DNA from: Chitinophaga filiformis | Lineage (GTDB): Bacteria > Bacteroidota > Bacteroidia > Chitinophagales > Chitinophagaceae | NCBI RefSeq assembly: GCF_900102545.1 | Contig: NZ_FNBN01000007.1 | Location: 305,247 to 369,246 of the forward strand | Length of the DNA stretch: 64,000 bases | Reading direction: 5' to 3' | Shown: positions 44,831 through 53,649 of the stretch, one piece after another | How the letters are laid out: each line of letters begins with the position of its first letter | Position numbering within the stretch: the stretch's first letter is position 1 | Translations under genes and position numbers: made by a program | The notes under the pieces: model-generated | What the model was told of the DNA's origin: nothing | The model's database searches: none | What the model saw: the letters and a program-made list of their open reading frames with translations, nothing else

Positions 44831-46573
44831 TTAATATCTCTTTTTAAAACCGCCGGGACGGCCAGCTCCGCTACCGCTGCCACTACCTTCCCAACGTCTG
44901 CCACCGCTACCGCCTTCACGTGGAGGACGGCTGCCGCCACCAGAACGGCGTTTATCGCCATCCTGTGACATTTCGATACGCACGCTGCGGCCATTGTATT
45001 CAGCTTTCTTGAAGGTCTGCTGGAATTTCTCCACCACATCGTTCTCTACCTCGAAGAAGGAGTAAACACCCTTCAGGTCAATGCGGCCGATCTTGTTACC
45101 ACGCACGCCACTCGTATCGCACAGGTAGCGTAACATATCACCACGGGTAAAGTCATCTACAGAACCCAGGTTGATGAACAGGCGGGTAAATTTACCACCA
45201 CTGCTGCTTCTGCGGTCAGCACCACCATCCAGAGATCTTCTTTCTTCCTTCACATTCAGGTCTGGCGCATCCTGGTAGTATTCCAGGAACTGGTTGAACT
45301 CCAGGGAAGCAAAACGTTTGATGATCTCTTCCTTACTCATGGCTGCAAACTCTTCGAATATGCGTTCCAGGTAAGGTTCTATCTGCTCTTCGTTTACTGT
45401 TACGTTGTGTACTTTGTGTACCAGTCCAAACAGCTGTTTTTCACATACTGCGAAACCGTCTGGTACTTCTACTTTGGTAAATTTCTTACCGATCACTCTT
45501 TCGATCTGGCGGATCTTTCCGATATCGCGACCGCTGATGATAGCGATGGATACACCGGATTTACCTGCACGCGCCGTACGGCCGGAACGGTGAGTATAGT
45601 TCTCAACGTCATCAGGCAGTTCGTAGTTGATAACGTGTGTTACGTTGTCAACGTCAATACCACGGGCAGCAACGTCTGTAGCTACCAGTACCTGCAATGA
45701 TTTCTCACGGAAACGTTTCATTACCTTGTCACGCTGTTGCTGTGTAAGGTCGCCATGCAGTGCATCGGCATTATAACCGTCACGGATAAGTGATTCTGCA
45801 ATTTCCTGAGATTCGATCTTGGTACGGGTAAAGATGATACCGAAGATCTCAGGATTGAAATCCACGATACGTTTCAGTGCCGCGTATTTATCACGCGGAC
45901 GTACTACGTAATATTCGTGCTCGATATTCGCGTTACCACTGTTCTTGTTACCTACAGTCAGTTCGAAAGGATCTGACATGTATTTCTGCGCAATACGGCG
46001 AACCTCCTGCGGCATGGTAGCAGAGAACAACCAGGTAGTCTTCTCGTCAGGTGTATTGGATAATATATTGTTGATGTCTTCCTGGAAACCCATGTTCAGC
46101 ATTTCATCTGCTTCGTCCAGTACAACATAACGTACGTTGGCAAAATTCACCGCTTTTCTCTCGATAATATCGAGCAGTCGGCCGGGAGTAGCTACTACGA
46201 TGTGCACTCCTCTTTTCAGATCACGCAGCTGCTGCACGATGCTGGAACCACCATACACCGCAACGATGCTCACATCACCCAGGTGTTTGCTGAAATTCTT
46301 CAGGTCATTGGTGATCTGTAAACATAATTCACGTGTCGGACACAGGATCAATCCCTGTGGATGACGTTGTTTAATGTCAATCTGCTGTAACAGCGGCAGG
46401 CCAAATGCTGCCGTCTTACCGGTACCCGTCTGGGCCAAACCTACAAAGTCTCTGTCGCCCCCTAATAACACAGGAATAGCTTTTTCCTGTATCGGCGTAG
46501 GCGCAATAAATCCCAGGTCCTGGATTCCTTTCAAAATTGGCTCTTGTAAGCCTAATGTTTCAAATGTAGTCAT
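44831..46573 (-). CDS. DEAD-box RNA helicase with DbpA-type RNA-binding domain
   Basis: 580 residues. The helicase core (about 1-370) has the Q motif (FIAPTPIQEKAIP), Walker A AQTGTGKT, DEAD in VLDEADEML, SAT in LFSATMPQ, and motif VI HRSGRTARAG. A DbpA RNA-binding domain follows (about 465-545, FTRLFINLGSVDDFTRGD) and a Gly/Arg/Ser-rich tail (about 548-580) ending GGFKKRY. This matches the CsdA/DeaD group acting in ribosome assembly and cold adaptation. The repeated Gly codons in the tail cause misleading frames on the other strand. Cytoplasmic, single gene. Confidence 0.93.
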   Translation of the reverse strand: MTTFETLGLQEPILKGIQDLGFIAPTPIQEKAIPVLLGGDRDFVGLAQTGTGKTAAFGLPLLQQIDIKQRHPQGLILCPTRELCLQITNDLKNFSKHLGDVSIVAVYGGSSIVQQLRDLKRGVHIVVATPGRLLDIIERKAVNFANVRYVVLDEADEMLNMGFQEDINNILSNTPDEKTTWLFSATMPQEVRRIAQKYMSDPFELTVGNKNSGNANIEHEYYVVRPRDKYAALKRIVDFNPEIFGIIFTRTKIESQEIAESLIRDGYNADALHGDLTQQQRDKVMKRFREKSLQVLVATDVAARGIDVDNVTHVINYELPDDVENYTHRSGRTARAGKSGVSIAIISGRDIGKIRQIERVIGKKFTKVEVPDGFAVCEKQLFGLVHKVHNVTVNEEQIEPYLERIFEEFAAMSKEEIIKRFASLEFNQFLEYYQDAPDLNVKEERRSLDGGADRRSSSGGKFTRLFINLGSVDDFTRGDMLRYLCDTSGVRGNKIGRIDLKGVYSFFEVENDVVEKFQQTFKKAEYNGRSVRIEMSQDGDKRRSGGGSRPPREGGSGGRRWEGSGSGSGAGRPGGFKKRY

Positions 46574-46685
46574 TGATTTGCTTTGATCAGGCTCCGTCGG
46601 GAGCCTTGGTATACTATCTCAGCTCTCCTGAACTGATTAATTTTTTAAAGTTATGTGGTCAACACAATGGACATCGCTGGCTGTG

Positions 46686-47993
46686 TTATACCAGCTCCCC
46701 TTCCAGGTCATAATCATATGCCTTGGTGATCCTGACATTGACGAATTCTCCGGGTTTCAGGCGTTTGCTGGTGTTAATGATCACCTCATTATCTACTTCA
46801 ACAGAGTCGAACTCTGTACGTGCCAGATAGCGGCCTGATTCTTTTTTGTCTACGATCACACGGAAAACCTTGCCAACTTTTTCCTGGTTCTTCTCCAGGG
46901 AAATTTCCTGCTGTACTTCCATGATATCCTGCGCCCTGCGTTCTTTCTCTTCTGCAGGAATATTGTCTTCCAGCTCGTATGCGCTGGTGCCTTCCTCATG
47001 ACTGTACGTAAACACGCCAACCCTGTCAAAGCGCATCTTTTCGAGGAATGCTTTCAGTTCTTCCACGTCTTCCAGCGTTTCTCCGGGATAACCGGTGATC
47101 AGCGTTGTACGCAGACAAATACCAGGTACTTTTTCACGGATAGCAGTAACAAGTTCCTCCATTTCCGCGCGGGTGATCTGGCGCTTCATGGATTTCAGCA
47201 TATTATCAGCCGCATGTTGCAACGGCATGTCAATATAGTTACAAATATTCGGGAATTCATTCATTACGTCCAGCACTTCCATCGGAAATTTGTGCGGGTA
47301 TGCATAATGCAGGCGTATCCACTCCAGCCCTTTTACATTTGCCAGCGCCCTTAACAGGTCGGCCAGCCGGCGTTGTTTGTACAGGTCCAGACCATAATAG
47401 GTCAGCTCCTGCGCAATCAGCATGATCTCTTTCACGCCCGAATTCACCAGTTTCTCCGCCTCTGCTACCAGTTGCTCAATCGGCCTTGACACATGTCCTC
47501 CTCTCATCAACGGAATAGCGCAGAATGAGCAGGTACGGTTACAGCCTTCAGCAATTTTCAGGTAAGCATAGTGTGTGGGAGTAGCCAGCAAACGTTCGCC
47601 AATCAGCTCCGCTTTATAGTCAGCATCGAATTTCTTGAGAATAAGCGGCAGCTCCATAGTACCAAACCAGGCGTCCACTCCGGGTATCTCCGATTCCAGG
47701 TCGCCACGGTAACGTTCACTCAGGCAACCGGTAACATATACCTTCTCCAGACGACCGCGGTTCTTTAACTCAACCTGCTCCAGGATGGTATTGATAGACT
47801 CTTCTTTGGCCTTGTCGATAAATCCGCAGGTGTTCACAACAACGATGTTATGGTCTTTTTTGGTGTTTTCATGCACCACATCGATCTCGTTTGCCAGTAA
47901 CTGGCCACTGAGTACCTCGGAATCAACCATGTTCTTGGAACAACCAAGCGTAATAATATTAACCTTATCTTTCTTTAAAGTTTTTGTCTTCAA
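46686..47993 (-). CDS. rimO: Ribosomal protein S12 methylthiotransferase
   Basis: 435 residues from a TTG at 47991-47993 giving LKTKTLKKDKVNIITLGCSK, the usual start; a GTG 18 codons upstream would extend it. The UPF0004 domain has three iron-sulfur cysteines (LGCSKN, NTCGFID, VTGCLSERY), the radical-SAM core has CNRTCSFCAIPLMRG and a TRAM domain ends the protein (about 370-435, VRITKAYDYDLEGEL). The enzyme methylthiolates an aspartate of S12. The N-terminal LGCSKN form and length fit RimO better than MiaB. Confidence 0.93.
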   Translation of the reverse strand: MKTKTLKKDKVNIITLGCSKNMVDSEVLSGQLLANEIDVVHENTKKDHNIVVVNTCGFIDKAKEESINTILEQVELKNRGRLEKVYVTGCLSERYRGDLESEIPGVDAWFGTMELPLILKKFDADYKAELIGERLLATPTHYAYLKIAEGCNRTCSFCAIPLMRGGHVSRPIEQLVAEAEKLVNSGVKEIMLIAQELTYYGLDLYKQRRLADLLRALANVKGLEWIRLHYAYPHKFPMEVLDVMNEFPNICNYIDMPLQHAADNMLKSMKRQITRAEMEELVTAIREKVPGICLRTTLITGYPGETLEDVEELKAFLEKMRFDRVGVFTYSHEEGTSAYELEDNIPAEEKERRAQDIMEVQQEISLEKNQEKVGKVFRVIVDKKESGRYLARTEFDSVEVDNEVIINTSKRLKPGEFVNVRITKAYDYDLEGELV

Positions 47994-48175
47994 GCGCGAA
48001 TATTTTAATCTGGCAAACCGGCCTGATACCCGTTTGCTTACCGCCACGAAGACATCCAGACACGAACGGAAGAGAACAGCGAGACTTACTGTTATGTGAC
48101 TATGAGCCTAAGTGGGGGTTATTTAACTAAAGAATTGCAAAGGTAACATTAAATTGCGAATTGTCAATTATTCCA

Positions 48176-49051
48176 TTACGAATTATGTGTTAACAGCTTT
48201 TGGGCTCGCCGCTTCGCCACCTTTCGTTTATAATGATACCACCATTCCGGCGCCAGTTTGATCAACAGGTTATTCACGCCCCTCAATCCTACCAGGTGAT
48301 ACAGCCCGTTCAGTTTTCCTGCCAATGTCTCATCCAGCGCACGCAGGCTCATGGCAAACCCGCCATCTATATACTCCATATGATGCCAGTAGCCACCCGG
48401 CATAAACAGGGTATCCCCATGTTCCAGGATCGTGGTAAGCCCTTTCGCCTGTTCCAGTGCCGGGAAATGATCTGTATCGAGTCTTTCATGCCAGTTCACA
48501 AAGCTGGCGGCACTCTCTACGGTAAATGGCATCCGGTAAATGTAGGGCGACTGACTATTCTCCAGTAATAATACGCGCTTGCGACCAATAAACTGGGTAT
48601 GAAAGATGTGCGACAGGTCTATATCGTAATGCATATGGGCTATTGAACCGGCCCCTCCTACAAACAACATGGGATATTTCTTCAGGAAACCGCCCGCCAG
48701 GTGGTCAGGCCAGGTAAAATCTTCTACCAGTTGAGGGGCATGCTGAAAGATGTTGAACAGGAAGATCCTCAGTTGTACAGGGCCCTTTTTTACCATGTCC
48801 AGGTATTCCCCAAAAGATATATAAGCGTCAGCCCCGTTTACCAGGGTCCTCGCCCCTGCGCGTTCATTATTATATAATCCGACGGTCTGCTGCCCAACGA
48901 TGGATTTGAAATAATCCCAGGTCCATTTCTCATAAGCTGGCCAGCTCCTGCTCAGGCCCGTGATCACTACTGGTTTCCTTGGTTCATAATATTGCTTTCT
49001 GAATACTTCCGCGGAGATATTCTCTACGCGATCGATGGAGGTTAAATGCAT
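48176..49051 (-). CDS. Cupin-like (JmjC/Cupin_8) dioxygenase-family protein
   Basis: 291 residues from ATG at 49049-49051 (MHLTSIDRVENISAE); a TTG three codons upstream is less likely. Cupin_8 fold: RKPVVITGLSRSWPAYEKWT near 28-47, HMHYDIDLSHIFHTQF with the HxD iron motif (His about 141, Asp about 144), and GGYWHHMEYIDGGFAMSLR holding the distal His. This is the layout of 2-oxoglutarate/Fe(II)-dependent protein hydroxylases and related JmjC enzymes. Substrate unknown; ribosomal proteins are targets of some relatives. Its position beside rimO is suggestive but not decisive. Confidence 0.85.
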   Translation of the reverse strand: MHLTSIDRVENISAEVFRKQYYEPRKPVVITGLSRSWPAYEKWTWDYFKSIVGQQTVGLYNNERAGARTLVNGADAYISFGEYLDMVKKGPVQLRIFLFNIFQHAPQLVEDFTWPDHLAGGFLKKYPMLFVGGAGSIAHMHYDIDLSHIFHTQFIGRKRVLLLENSQSPYIYRMPFTVESAASFVNWHERLDTDHFPALEQAKGLTTILEHGDTLFMPGGYWHHMEYIDGGFAMSLRALDETLAGKLNGLYHLVGLRGVNNLLIKLAPEWWYHYKRKVAKRRAQKLLTHNS

Positions 49052-49192
49052 AAAGAACAAACATTAAGGATTTCTAAAACAACAAATTATCGTTTAGATG
49101 ATATTACGCTGAGGCTCTAAATTAGCAACGGCAACCTGTTCCTTCGGGTTATACCAACGTCCGCAATAATAATGCCGCGGCTGTCAGTCAAC

Positions 49193-49222
49193 AAAAAAGA
49201 GACCTGGGCGGGTCTCTCTTAT
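49193..49222 (-). terminator. Intrinsic terminator after ftsY
   Basis: AAGAGAGACCC pairs with GGTCTCTTTT around GCCCA on the minus strand, then TTG. Located about 35-60 bp past the ftsY stop. Confidence 0.75.
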
Positions 49223-49256
49223 TATTTTAGAAGTGTCTTTCGCTATACATTAATTA

Positions 49257-50219
49257 TCAGTCATTTAAACTGAATAAGGAATCCACAAATTCTTCCTTGT
49301 TGAACACCTGGAGGTCTTCCATCTTTTCGCCTATACCAATGTATTTCACCGGTATCTTAAACTGGTTGGCGATGGCCAGCACCACTCCACCTTTTGCTGT
49401 ACCGTCCAGCTTAGTGATAGCCAGGGCTGTTACTTCGGTAGCTGCTGTAAAATGACGGGCCTGTTCCAGCGCATTCTGTCCGGTAGAACCATCCAGCACC
49501 AGCAATACTTCATGGGGTGCATCCGGTAATACCTTTTTCATTACGCGTTTGATCTTACTTAACTCATCCATCAGGTGGGTCTTGTTATGCAAACGTCCTG
49601 CGGTATCGATAATGATCACATCCGCGTTTTTAGCGGCTCCGCTCTGTACGGTATCAAAAGCAACTGCACCCGGATCGGATCCCATCTGCTGCTTCACGAT
49701 AGGTACACCTACCCTGTCGCTCCAGATGGTCAGCTGATCAACGGCTGCTGCCCTGAATGTATCTGCGGCGCCCAGCACCACGCTCTTGCCGGCCTTTTTA
49801 AAATTATAGGCCAGTTTACCGATGGTGGTAGTCTTACCTACTCCGTTCACACCTACTACCATGATCACGTAAGGCTTCTTCCCCTCCGGCGTGTCAAAAT
49901 CACGGAACCCGCTGTCCGGAGCATCTACCAGCAATCCTGCGATTTCTTCCTGCAGGATCTTGTTCAGCTCACCGGTACCGAGGTATTTATCTTTCGATAC
50001 GCGCTTTTCTATTCTGTCAATGATCTGTACGGTAGTATCCACACCAACATCAGCAGATACCAGCGCTTCTTCCAGGTTGTCCAGTACTTCTGTGTCAACG
50101 CTGGCCTTGCCTGCAATGGCCCTGCCTATTTTGGTAAGAAAACTCTCTTTGGTCTTCTGTAATCCCTGGTCCAGGCTTTCCTTCTTCTCCCTTGAAAATA
50201 GCTTATTGAAAAAACTCAT
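49257..50219 (-). CDS. ftsY: Signal recognition particle receptor FtsY
   Basis: 320 residues. The N-domain (about 20-100) and the GTPase domain with G1 GVNGVGKTTTIGKLA, DTFRAAAVDQL (G2), DTAGRL (G3) and TKLDGTAKGG (G4) are complete; the C-terminal GVGE-type end IGIGEKMEDLQVF is present. It lacks the long acidic A-domain of E. coli FtsY, as in most Bacteroidota. It docks ribosome-SRP complexes at the membrane. It lies downstream of rpmB-rpmG-DUF4295 on the same strand, with a terminator between, the typical arrangement of the phylum. Confidence 0.95.
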   Translation of the reverse strand: MSFFNKLFSREKKESLDQGLQKTKESFLTKIGRAIAGKASVDTEVLDNLEEALVSADVGVDTTVQIIDRIEKRVSKDKYLGTGELNKILQEEIAGLLVDAPDSGFRDFDTPEGKKPYVIMVVGVNGVGKTTTIGKLAYNFKKAGKSVVLGAADTFRAAAVDQLTIWSDRVGVPIVKQQMGSDPGAVAFDTVQSGAAKNADVIIIDTAGRLHNKTHLMDELSKIKRVMKKVLPDAPHEVLLVLDGSTGQNALEQARHFTAATEVTALAITKLDGTAKGGVVLAIANQFKIPVKYIGIGEKMEDLQVFNKEEFVDSLFSLND

Positions 50220-50287
50220 GACGGTAGTCGGTTGTTAAGATGCGCAAAATACAGAAAATATTGACGGGCACCATTTTGAGAGAACAC

Positions 50288-50319
50288 AAAAAGCTGTCCT
50301 GATAACGGACAGCTTTTTT
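50288..50319 (-). terminator. Intrinsic terminator of the ribosomal-protein unit
   Basis: AAAAAGCTGTCC pairs perfectly with GGACAGCTTTTT around TGATAAC. On the minus strand it lies just past the DUF4295 gene and before ftsY. Confidence 0.88.
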
Positions 50320-50340
50320 AGTATAATTGGTAAAGCCGAA

Positions 50341-50514
50341 TTACTTCTGGTTCATGTGCTCCTGCACCTTATCCTTGTGCACGATAGCTTCTTTGAAGGT
50401 ATATGCACCAGTTTTAGGAGAACGTACCGCTCTGATCACTTTAGTCCACACTTTAGATTCCGCGGCTGCCTTAGCATCTTTTACTTTCGCGTTCTTGGAG
50501 GCTGCTTTTGCCAT
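50341..50514 (-). CDS. DUF4295 small basic protein
   Basis: 57 residues from ATG at 50512-50514: MAKAASKNAKVKDAKAAAES, then KVWTKVIRAVRSPKTGAYTF and KEAIVHKDKVQEHMNQK. Very basic, with the DUF4295 sequence pattern found in Bacteroidota next to L33 and FtsY genes. A ribosome-associated role is suggested by its fixed place in the rpmB-rpmG block and its charge, but is not shown. Confidence 0.88.
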   Translation of the reverse strand: MAKAASKNAKVKDAKAAAESKVWTKVIRAVRSPKTGAYTFKEAIVHKDKVQEHMNQK

Positions 50515-50624
50515 AATATTTCTAGATTAAAAGTTAATGTTAAAGTCAATGGTTACCTGTTAATTGCTAATCGCGAAGGAATGCACTAACATGCTAACGA
50601 TTAACGCTCAACAATAACGATCAA

Positions 50625-50807
50625 TTACTTAATTTCTTTGTGTACAGTCACCTTTCTCAGGATAGGATTGTACTTTTTCAGCTCCAGACGCTCTGGAGTG
50701 TTCTTCTTGTTTTTGGTGCTGATGTAGCGAGAAGTACCTGGCTGACCAGAAGTTTTATGTTCTGTGCATTCCAGTATCACTTGCACCCTGTTACCTTTTT
50801 TTGCCAT
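50625..50807 (-). CDS. rpmG: 50S ribosomal protein L33
   Basis: 60 residues, MAKKGNRVQVILECTEHKTS ... ISTKNKKNTPERLELKKYNP, the standard L33 sequence. Only one cysteine remains (LEC), so this is the zinc-free type lacking paired CxxC motifs. It lies 31 bp downstream of rpmB in the same orientation. Confidence 0.97.
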   Translation of the reverse strand: MAKKGNRVQVILECTEHKTSGQPGTSRYISTKNKKNTPERLELKKYNPILRKVTVHKEIK

Positions 50808-50838
50808 TTTGTATACAAATTAAGTTGAATGCTTACAA

Positions 50839-51075
50839 TTAGATGTTCTGTCCAGCTGCACGCAAGTCCTTTACTACTGCATACAAACCATTCTTGTTGA
50901 TGGTTCTTAAACCATCAGCAGATACTTTCAAAGAAATCCAGCGATCCTCTTCCGCCAGGAAGAAACGCTTTTTCTGCAGGTTAGGCAGAAATCTTCTCTT
51001 TGTCTTAATATTAGAGAAGGAAACATGGTGACCCGTGATCGGCTTCTTTCCTGTCACCTGACATACTCTTGCCAT
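50839..51075 (-). CDS. rpmB: 50S ribosomal protein L28
   Basis: 78 residues, MARVCQVTGKKPITGHHVSF with NIKTKRRFLPNLQKKRFFLA and a normal C-terminal RTINKNGLYAVVKDLRAAG. Full length for L28. First gene of the rpmB-rpmG-DUF4295 unit; the AT-rich 240 bp upstream (51076-51318) hold its promoter and the end of the AhpD-like gene. Confidence 0.97.
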   Translation of the reverse strand: MARVCQVTGKKPITGHHVSFSNIKTKRRFLPNLQKKRFFLAEEDRWISLKVSADGLRTINKNGLYAVVKDLRAAGQNI

Positions 51076-51318
51076 GATAGAAAAATTTTGGATTGCAAAA
51101 GTCGCTCTTTTTTATTGATTTTGCAAATAATTACAATCCGATTTTATTAACAATAGCGGAATGTGTAAATGTAAATTACAAATCACACTTCCTAATTACT
51201 TGAATATCATTAGTTACGATTACCAAAAAAAGACCTCAAACCAAGATATCCACATTTTAAAAAAAACATAAAATCAGCTATCTATTTTACAACAGTGCCG
51301 CTTTTATGGCAATTACGA

Positions 51319-51906
51319 TTACAAAAGTACAACTAAACTTCTCAGCACAGCACCCAATCTTACACCTTCCAGTACACGCTGTTGTGAAGTACCATGTTTC
51401 AGCAGTGCCTCTTCATGGGAAGTTACACACATCTCACAACCATTCAGTGCAGATACTACCAGGCTTACCAGTTCAAAGAACTCTTTACCTAAAACCGGGT
51501 TGGCCATAATGCTCATACGGATACCTGCCGGTGTCACCGTGTAGAATTCCTTATTTACAAAGTGACGGAAACGGTAGTATACGTTGTTGGCGTTCATCAG
51601 GGAAGTACAGCTGTAGATCTCAGCGATCTCCTTATCTGTAGCACCTTCCTGGGTAGCCAGCTTTTCAAAAGCCGCCTGCAGTTCCGCATGTTTCTCATTG
51701 GCAGCTACAGACAATCCCAGCAGGTATGCTTCCTTTTTGCTCAGTGTGCTGGCTGATAATGAGTTGGTTACGTTTATTTTAAGATCTTTCAGATAGCGGG
51801 CGTCTGTATCAGCCAGGGTACGCAGGCGATCAGAAAGGTTAGCTTCTGTTAGCCCTACTGCCTGCAATAACTGCACAGCCGTATCAGTATTTGAAGTTGC
51901 GAACAT
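51319..51906 (-). CDS. AhpD-like / carboxymuconolactone decarboxylase-family protein
   Basis: 195 residues, mostly helical. The redox motif NGCEMCVTSHEEALLKHG (C157-x2-C160-x3-H164) is the AhpD/CMD active site. In mycobacteria AhpD reduces the peroxiredoxin AhpC; here the peroxiredoxin gene lies 84 bp upstream on the same strand, so the same partnership is likely, with no ahpF-type gene present. A strong hairpin between the two suggests differential expression. Specific electron donor (lipoamide or other) unknown. Confidence 0.9.
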   Translation of the reverse strand: MFATSNTDTAVQLLQAVGLTEANLSDRLRTLADTDARYLKDLKINVTNSLSASTLSKKEAYLLGLSVAANEKHAELQAAFEKLATQEGATDKEIAEIYSCTSLMNANNVYYRFRHFVNKEFYTVTPAGIRMSIMANPVLGKEFFELVSLVVSALNGCEMCVTSHEEALLKHGTSQQRVLEGVRLGAVLRSLVVLL

Positions 51907-51937
51907 AATATTATTTTTCTAAATATTTAGCGGAAAT

Positions 51938-51983
51938 AAAAAGTCCATAGCCGGACCCTATACAGGACATCTGACTATGGACC
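51938..51983 (-). terminator. Hairpin between peroxiredoxin and AhpD-like genes
   Basis: GGTCCATAG pairs with CTATGGACT across an inner loop that can pair further (GTCC/GGAC), followed by TTTTTATTT on the minus strand. A partial terminator inside the two-gene unit is the simplest reading. Confidence 0.75.
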
Positions 51984-51990
51984 GTAGAAA

Positions 51991-52554
51991 TTAGTTAGCC
52001 TTGCTGGTCAGGGTAGCTTCACCTTTTTCCCAGTTACAAGGACACAGCTCGTCTGTCTGCAGTGCATCCAGTACACGCAGTACTTCCTTCACGTTACGGC
52101 CTACATTCAGGTCGTACAGGGAAACCCAACGTACAATACCTTCCGGATCAACGATGAATGTAGCGCGGTAAGCGATCTTCTCGTTAGCTTCCAGGATACC
52201 CAGTTCGTCAGCCAGTGACTTGGAAGTGTCAGCCAGCATCGGGAACTGCAGACCACGCAGGTCGTCATGATCTCTTCTCCATGCAACGTGTACGTATTCT
52301 GTATCAGTAGAAGCACCGATCAGAATAGCATCACGGTCAACGAAATCCTGGTAGTGCTTGTTGAACTCAGCGATCTCTGTAGGACAAACGAAAGTAAAGT
52401 CCTTTGGCCACCAGAACATCACCAGCCATTTGCCGGAATTCTTCAGTTCTTCGGAAGACAGTTCATAGAACTCCTTACCTTTTTCGATAGATACTACAGC
52501 CGTCTTTTTGAACTCAGGAAACTTTGAGCCTAATGATAATGTTACATTCTTCAT
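51991..52554 (-). CDS. Peroxiredoxin, AhpC/TSA family
   Basis: 187 residues of 2-Cys peroxiredoxin fold. The peroxidatic C57 is in FTFVCPTEIAEF and the likely resolving cysteines C171 and C173 are in DELCPCNWEKGEATL, the AhpC type. It reduces hydrogen peroxide and organic peroxides. The AhpD-like gene follows on the same strand. A promoter-like pair at 52755-52786 would give a 5' leader of nearly 200 nt. Cytoplasmic. Confidence 0.93.
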   Translation of the reverse strand: MKNVTLSLGSKFPEFKKTAVVSIEKGKEFYELSSEELKNSGKWLVMFWWPKDFTFVCPTEIAEFNKHYQDFVDRDAILIGASTDTEYVHVAWRRDHDDLRGLQFPMLADTSKSLADELGILEANEKIAYRATFIVDPEGIVRWVSLYDLNVGRNVKEVLRVLDALQTDELCPCNWEKGEATLTSKAN

Positions 52555-52754
52555 TGTGCGTATATGATTTATTTACGTTTAATACCTGACCTGCTTACAT
52601 GATGTCACAGCTGGTACCTGATATCTTTCGCGATACCTCGGTTGGTTTATCATTGCAATCCTGCTTATACATGATCCCCCTGCGTGTACATCCTCCATGG
52701 GAGCAAGGCATACATTCACTATAATGCCTATATGTCGTTTGGTTATTTCGGGTG

Positions 52755-52786
52755 CAAAATTGCGGCTCTATTACTTATTAATCAAA
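52755..52786 (-). promoter_or_regulatory. Bacteroidota-type promoter of the peroxiredoxin gene
   Basis: On the minus strand TTTG (52786-52783) is followed after exactly 20 bases by CAATTTTG (52762-52755), matching TTTG-N19-21-TAnnTTTG with one mismatch in -7. Transcription would start near 52750, giving a leader of about 195 nt. The rest of the gap (52555-52989) shows nothing else. Confidence 0.55.
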
Positions 52787-52989
52787 TAGATTTTCAAATT
52801 CCCGGCATTGAAAATCTCTATATAAGGGTAAAAACTGCTATCCTATTGCGATACCCGTTTTTTCTTTTCTAAAAAAGGGCGCATTAATACAATCTTAACA
52901 TAATTTCCAGCCAAACGGAACAATTTGGCACGCTATTTAGTTATTATATAGTACCCAAATTTTAATAATAAATAACAAAACGACAGGCT

Positions 52990-53109
52990 ATGAAACTTAA
53001 AAACGTACTCTTGGTGATTTTCACGATCGGACTTGCACTCATCCCGTTAATTAAAAACAGTCTCGGCAAAAATGATGAATTTGATGCTACACAAGACCTG
53101 TTCATCTAA
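52990..53109 (+). CDS. 39-residue signal-anchor micro-protein
   Basis: ATG at 52990 opens MKLKNVLLVIFTIGLALIPL, then IKNSLGKNDEFDATQDLFI and stop. A basic start, one hydrophobic helix (about 6-21) and a polar acidic tail. It is preceded by an AT-rich promoter-like stretch and followed after 117 bp by a terminator (53226). Unknown family; the coding call rests on composition and on similar micro-ORFs elsewhere in the window. Confidence 0.45.
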   Translation: MKLKNVLLVIFTIGLALIPLIKNSLGKNDEFDATQDLFI

Positions 53110-53225
53110 TGGTTAACGCGCAATGTGGTGCCATGTCCTGTAATGTTCGGCTTCTCTCCGGAGAAGATGGCATCTTATTGTTTTAATTCAACAAGGCTCC
53201 CTGCACGGCGCAGGGTCAAAATATA

Positions 53226-53256
53226 TAAGCCCAGCCTACAGGCCGGGCTTTATTAT
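53226..53256 (+). terminator. Intrinsic terminator after the 39-residue micro-ORF
   Basis: AAGCCCAGCCT pairs with AGGCCGGGCTT (one mismatch) around AC, followed by TATTATTT. Confidence 0.75.
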
Positions 53257-53399
53257 TTGTGTTAATCCGGTAAAGTCAACAGATAGTTCACGTACCGCCG
53301 CTAATTCACCATCGTCAATTCACGTATCATCGTGTTTCCAAACGTCCTCACAGGAATCAAACGGTTTCTCAACGTCAACGTGTTTCCGATTTCACGAAC

Positions 53400-53640
53400 G
53401 TCATAATCATTGTTCCGGCGTTCTTCGTTCCGGGGGTTTCCCATCCGGGGTTTCCCGTTTCCTGGGGTTCCGTTCCCGGATTTCCCGTTCCAGGCGTTTC
53501 CCGTTTCCCGCATTTCCCGTTCCCGGGTTTTCCGTTCCGGGGGTTCACGTTTCGGGGTTTCCCGTTCCCAACGTTACGATTTCCCCAGGGATAAATCCCT
53601 GGGCTGCAAAGAATTAGACCGCTGACGGTCATATGCTCAG
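53400..53640. repeat. GC-rich TTTCCCGTTCC array followed by palindromic element (locus C)
   Basis: 53420-53575 is a run of about ten degenerate units around TTTCCCGTTCCGGG, with no fixed period. It is followed at about 53582-53602 by CCCCAGGGATAAATCCCTGG, then TGCAAAGAATTA and the small palindrome GACCGCTGACGGTC (53617-53630). This last part, read on the minus strand, is the two-part element of loci A, B and D. Long frames across the array are translation artefacts. No gene lies between 53110 and 53649 apart from these. Confidence 0.8.
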
Positions 53641-53649
53641 GAAAAGACA

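Noticed and set aside
44762..44968. Plus-strand frame rich in Ala/Thr opposite the helicase tail
   Set aside because: Mirror of the Gly/Arg/Ser-rich helicase C-terminus on the other strand.
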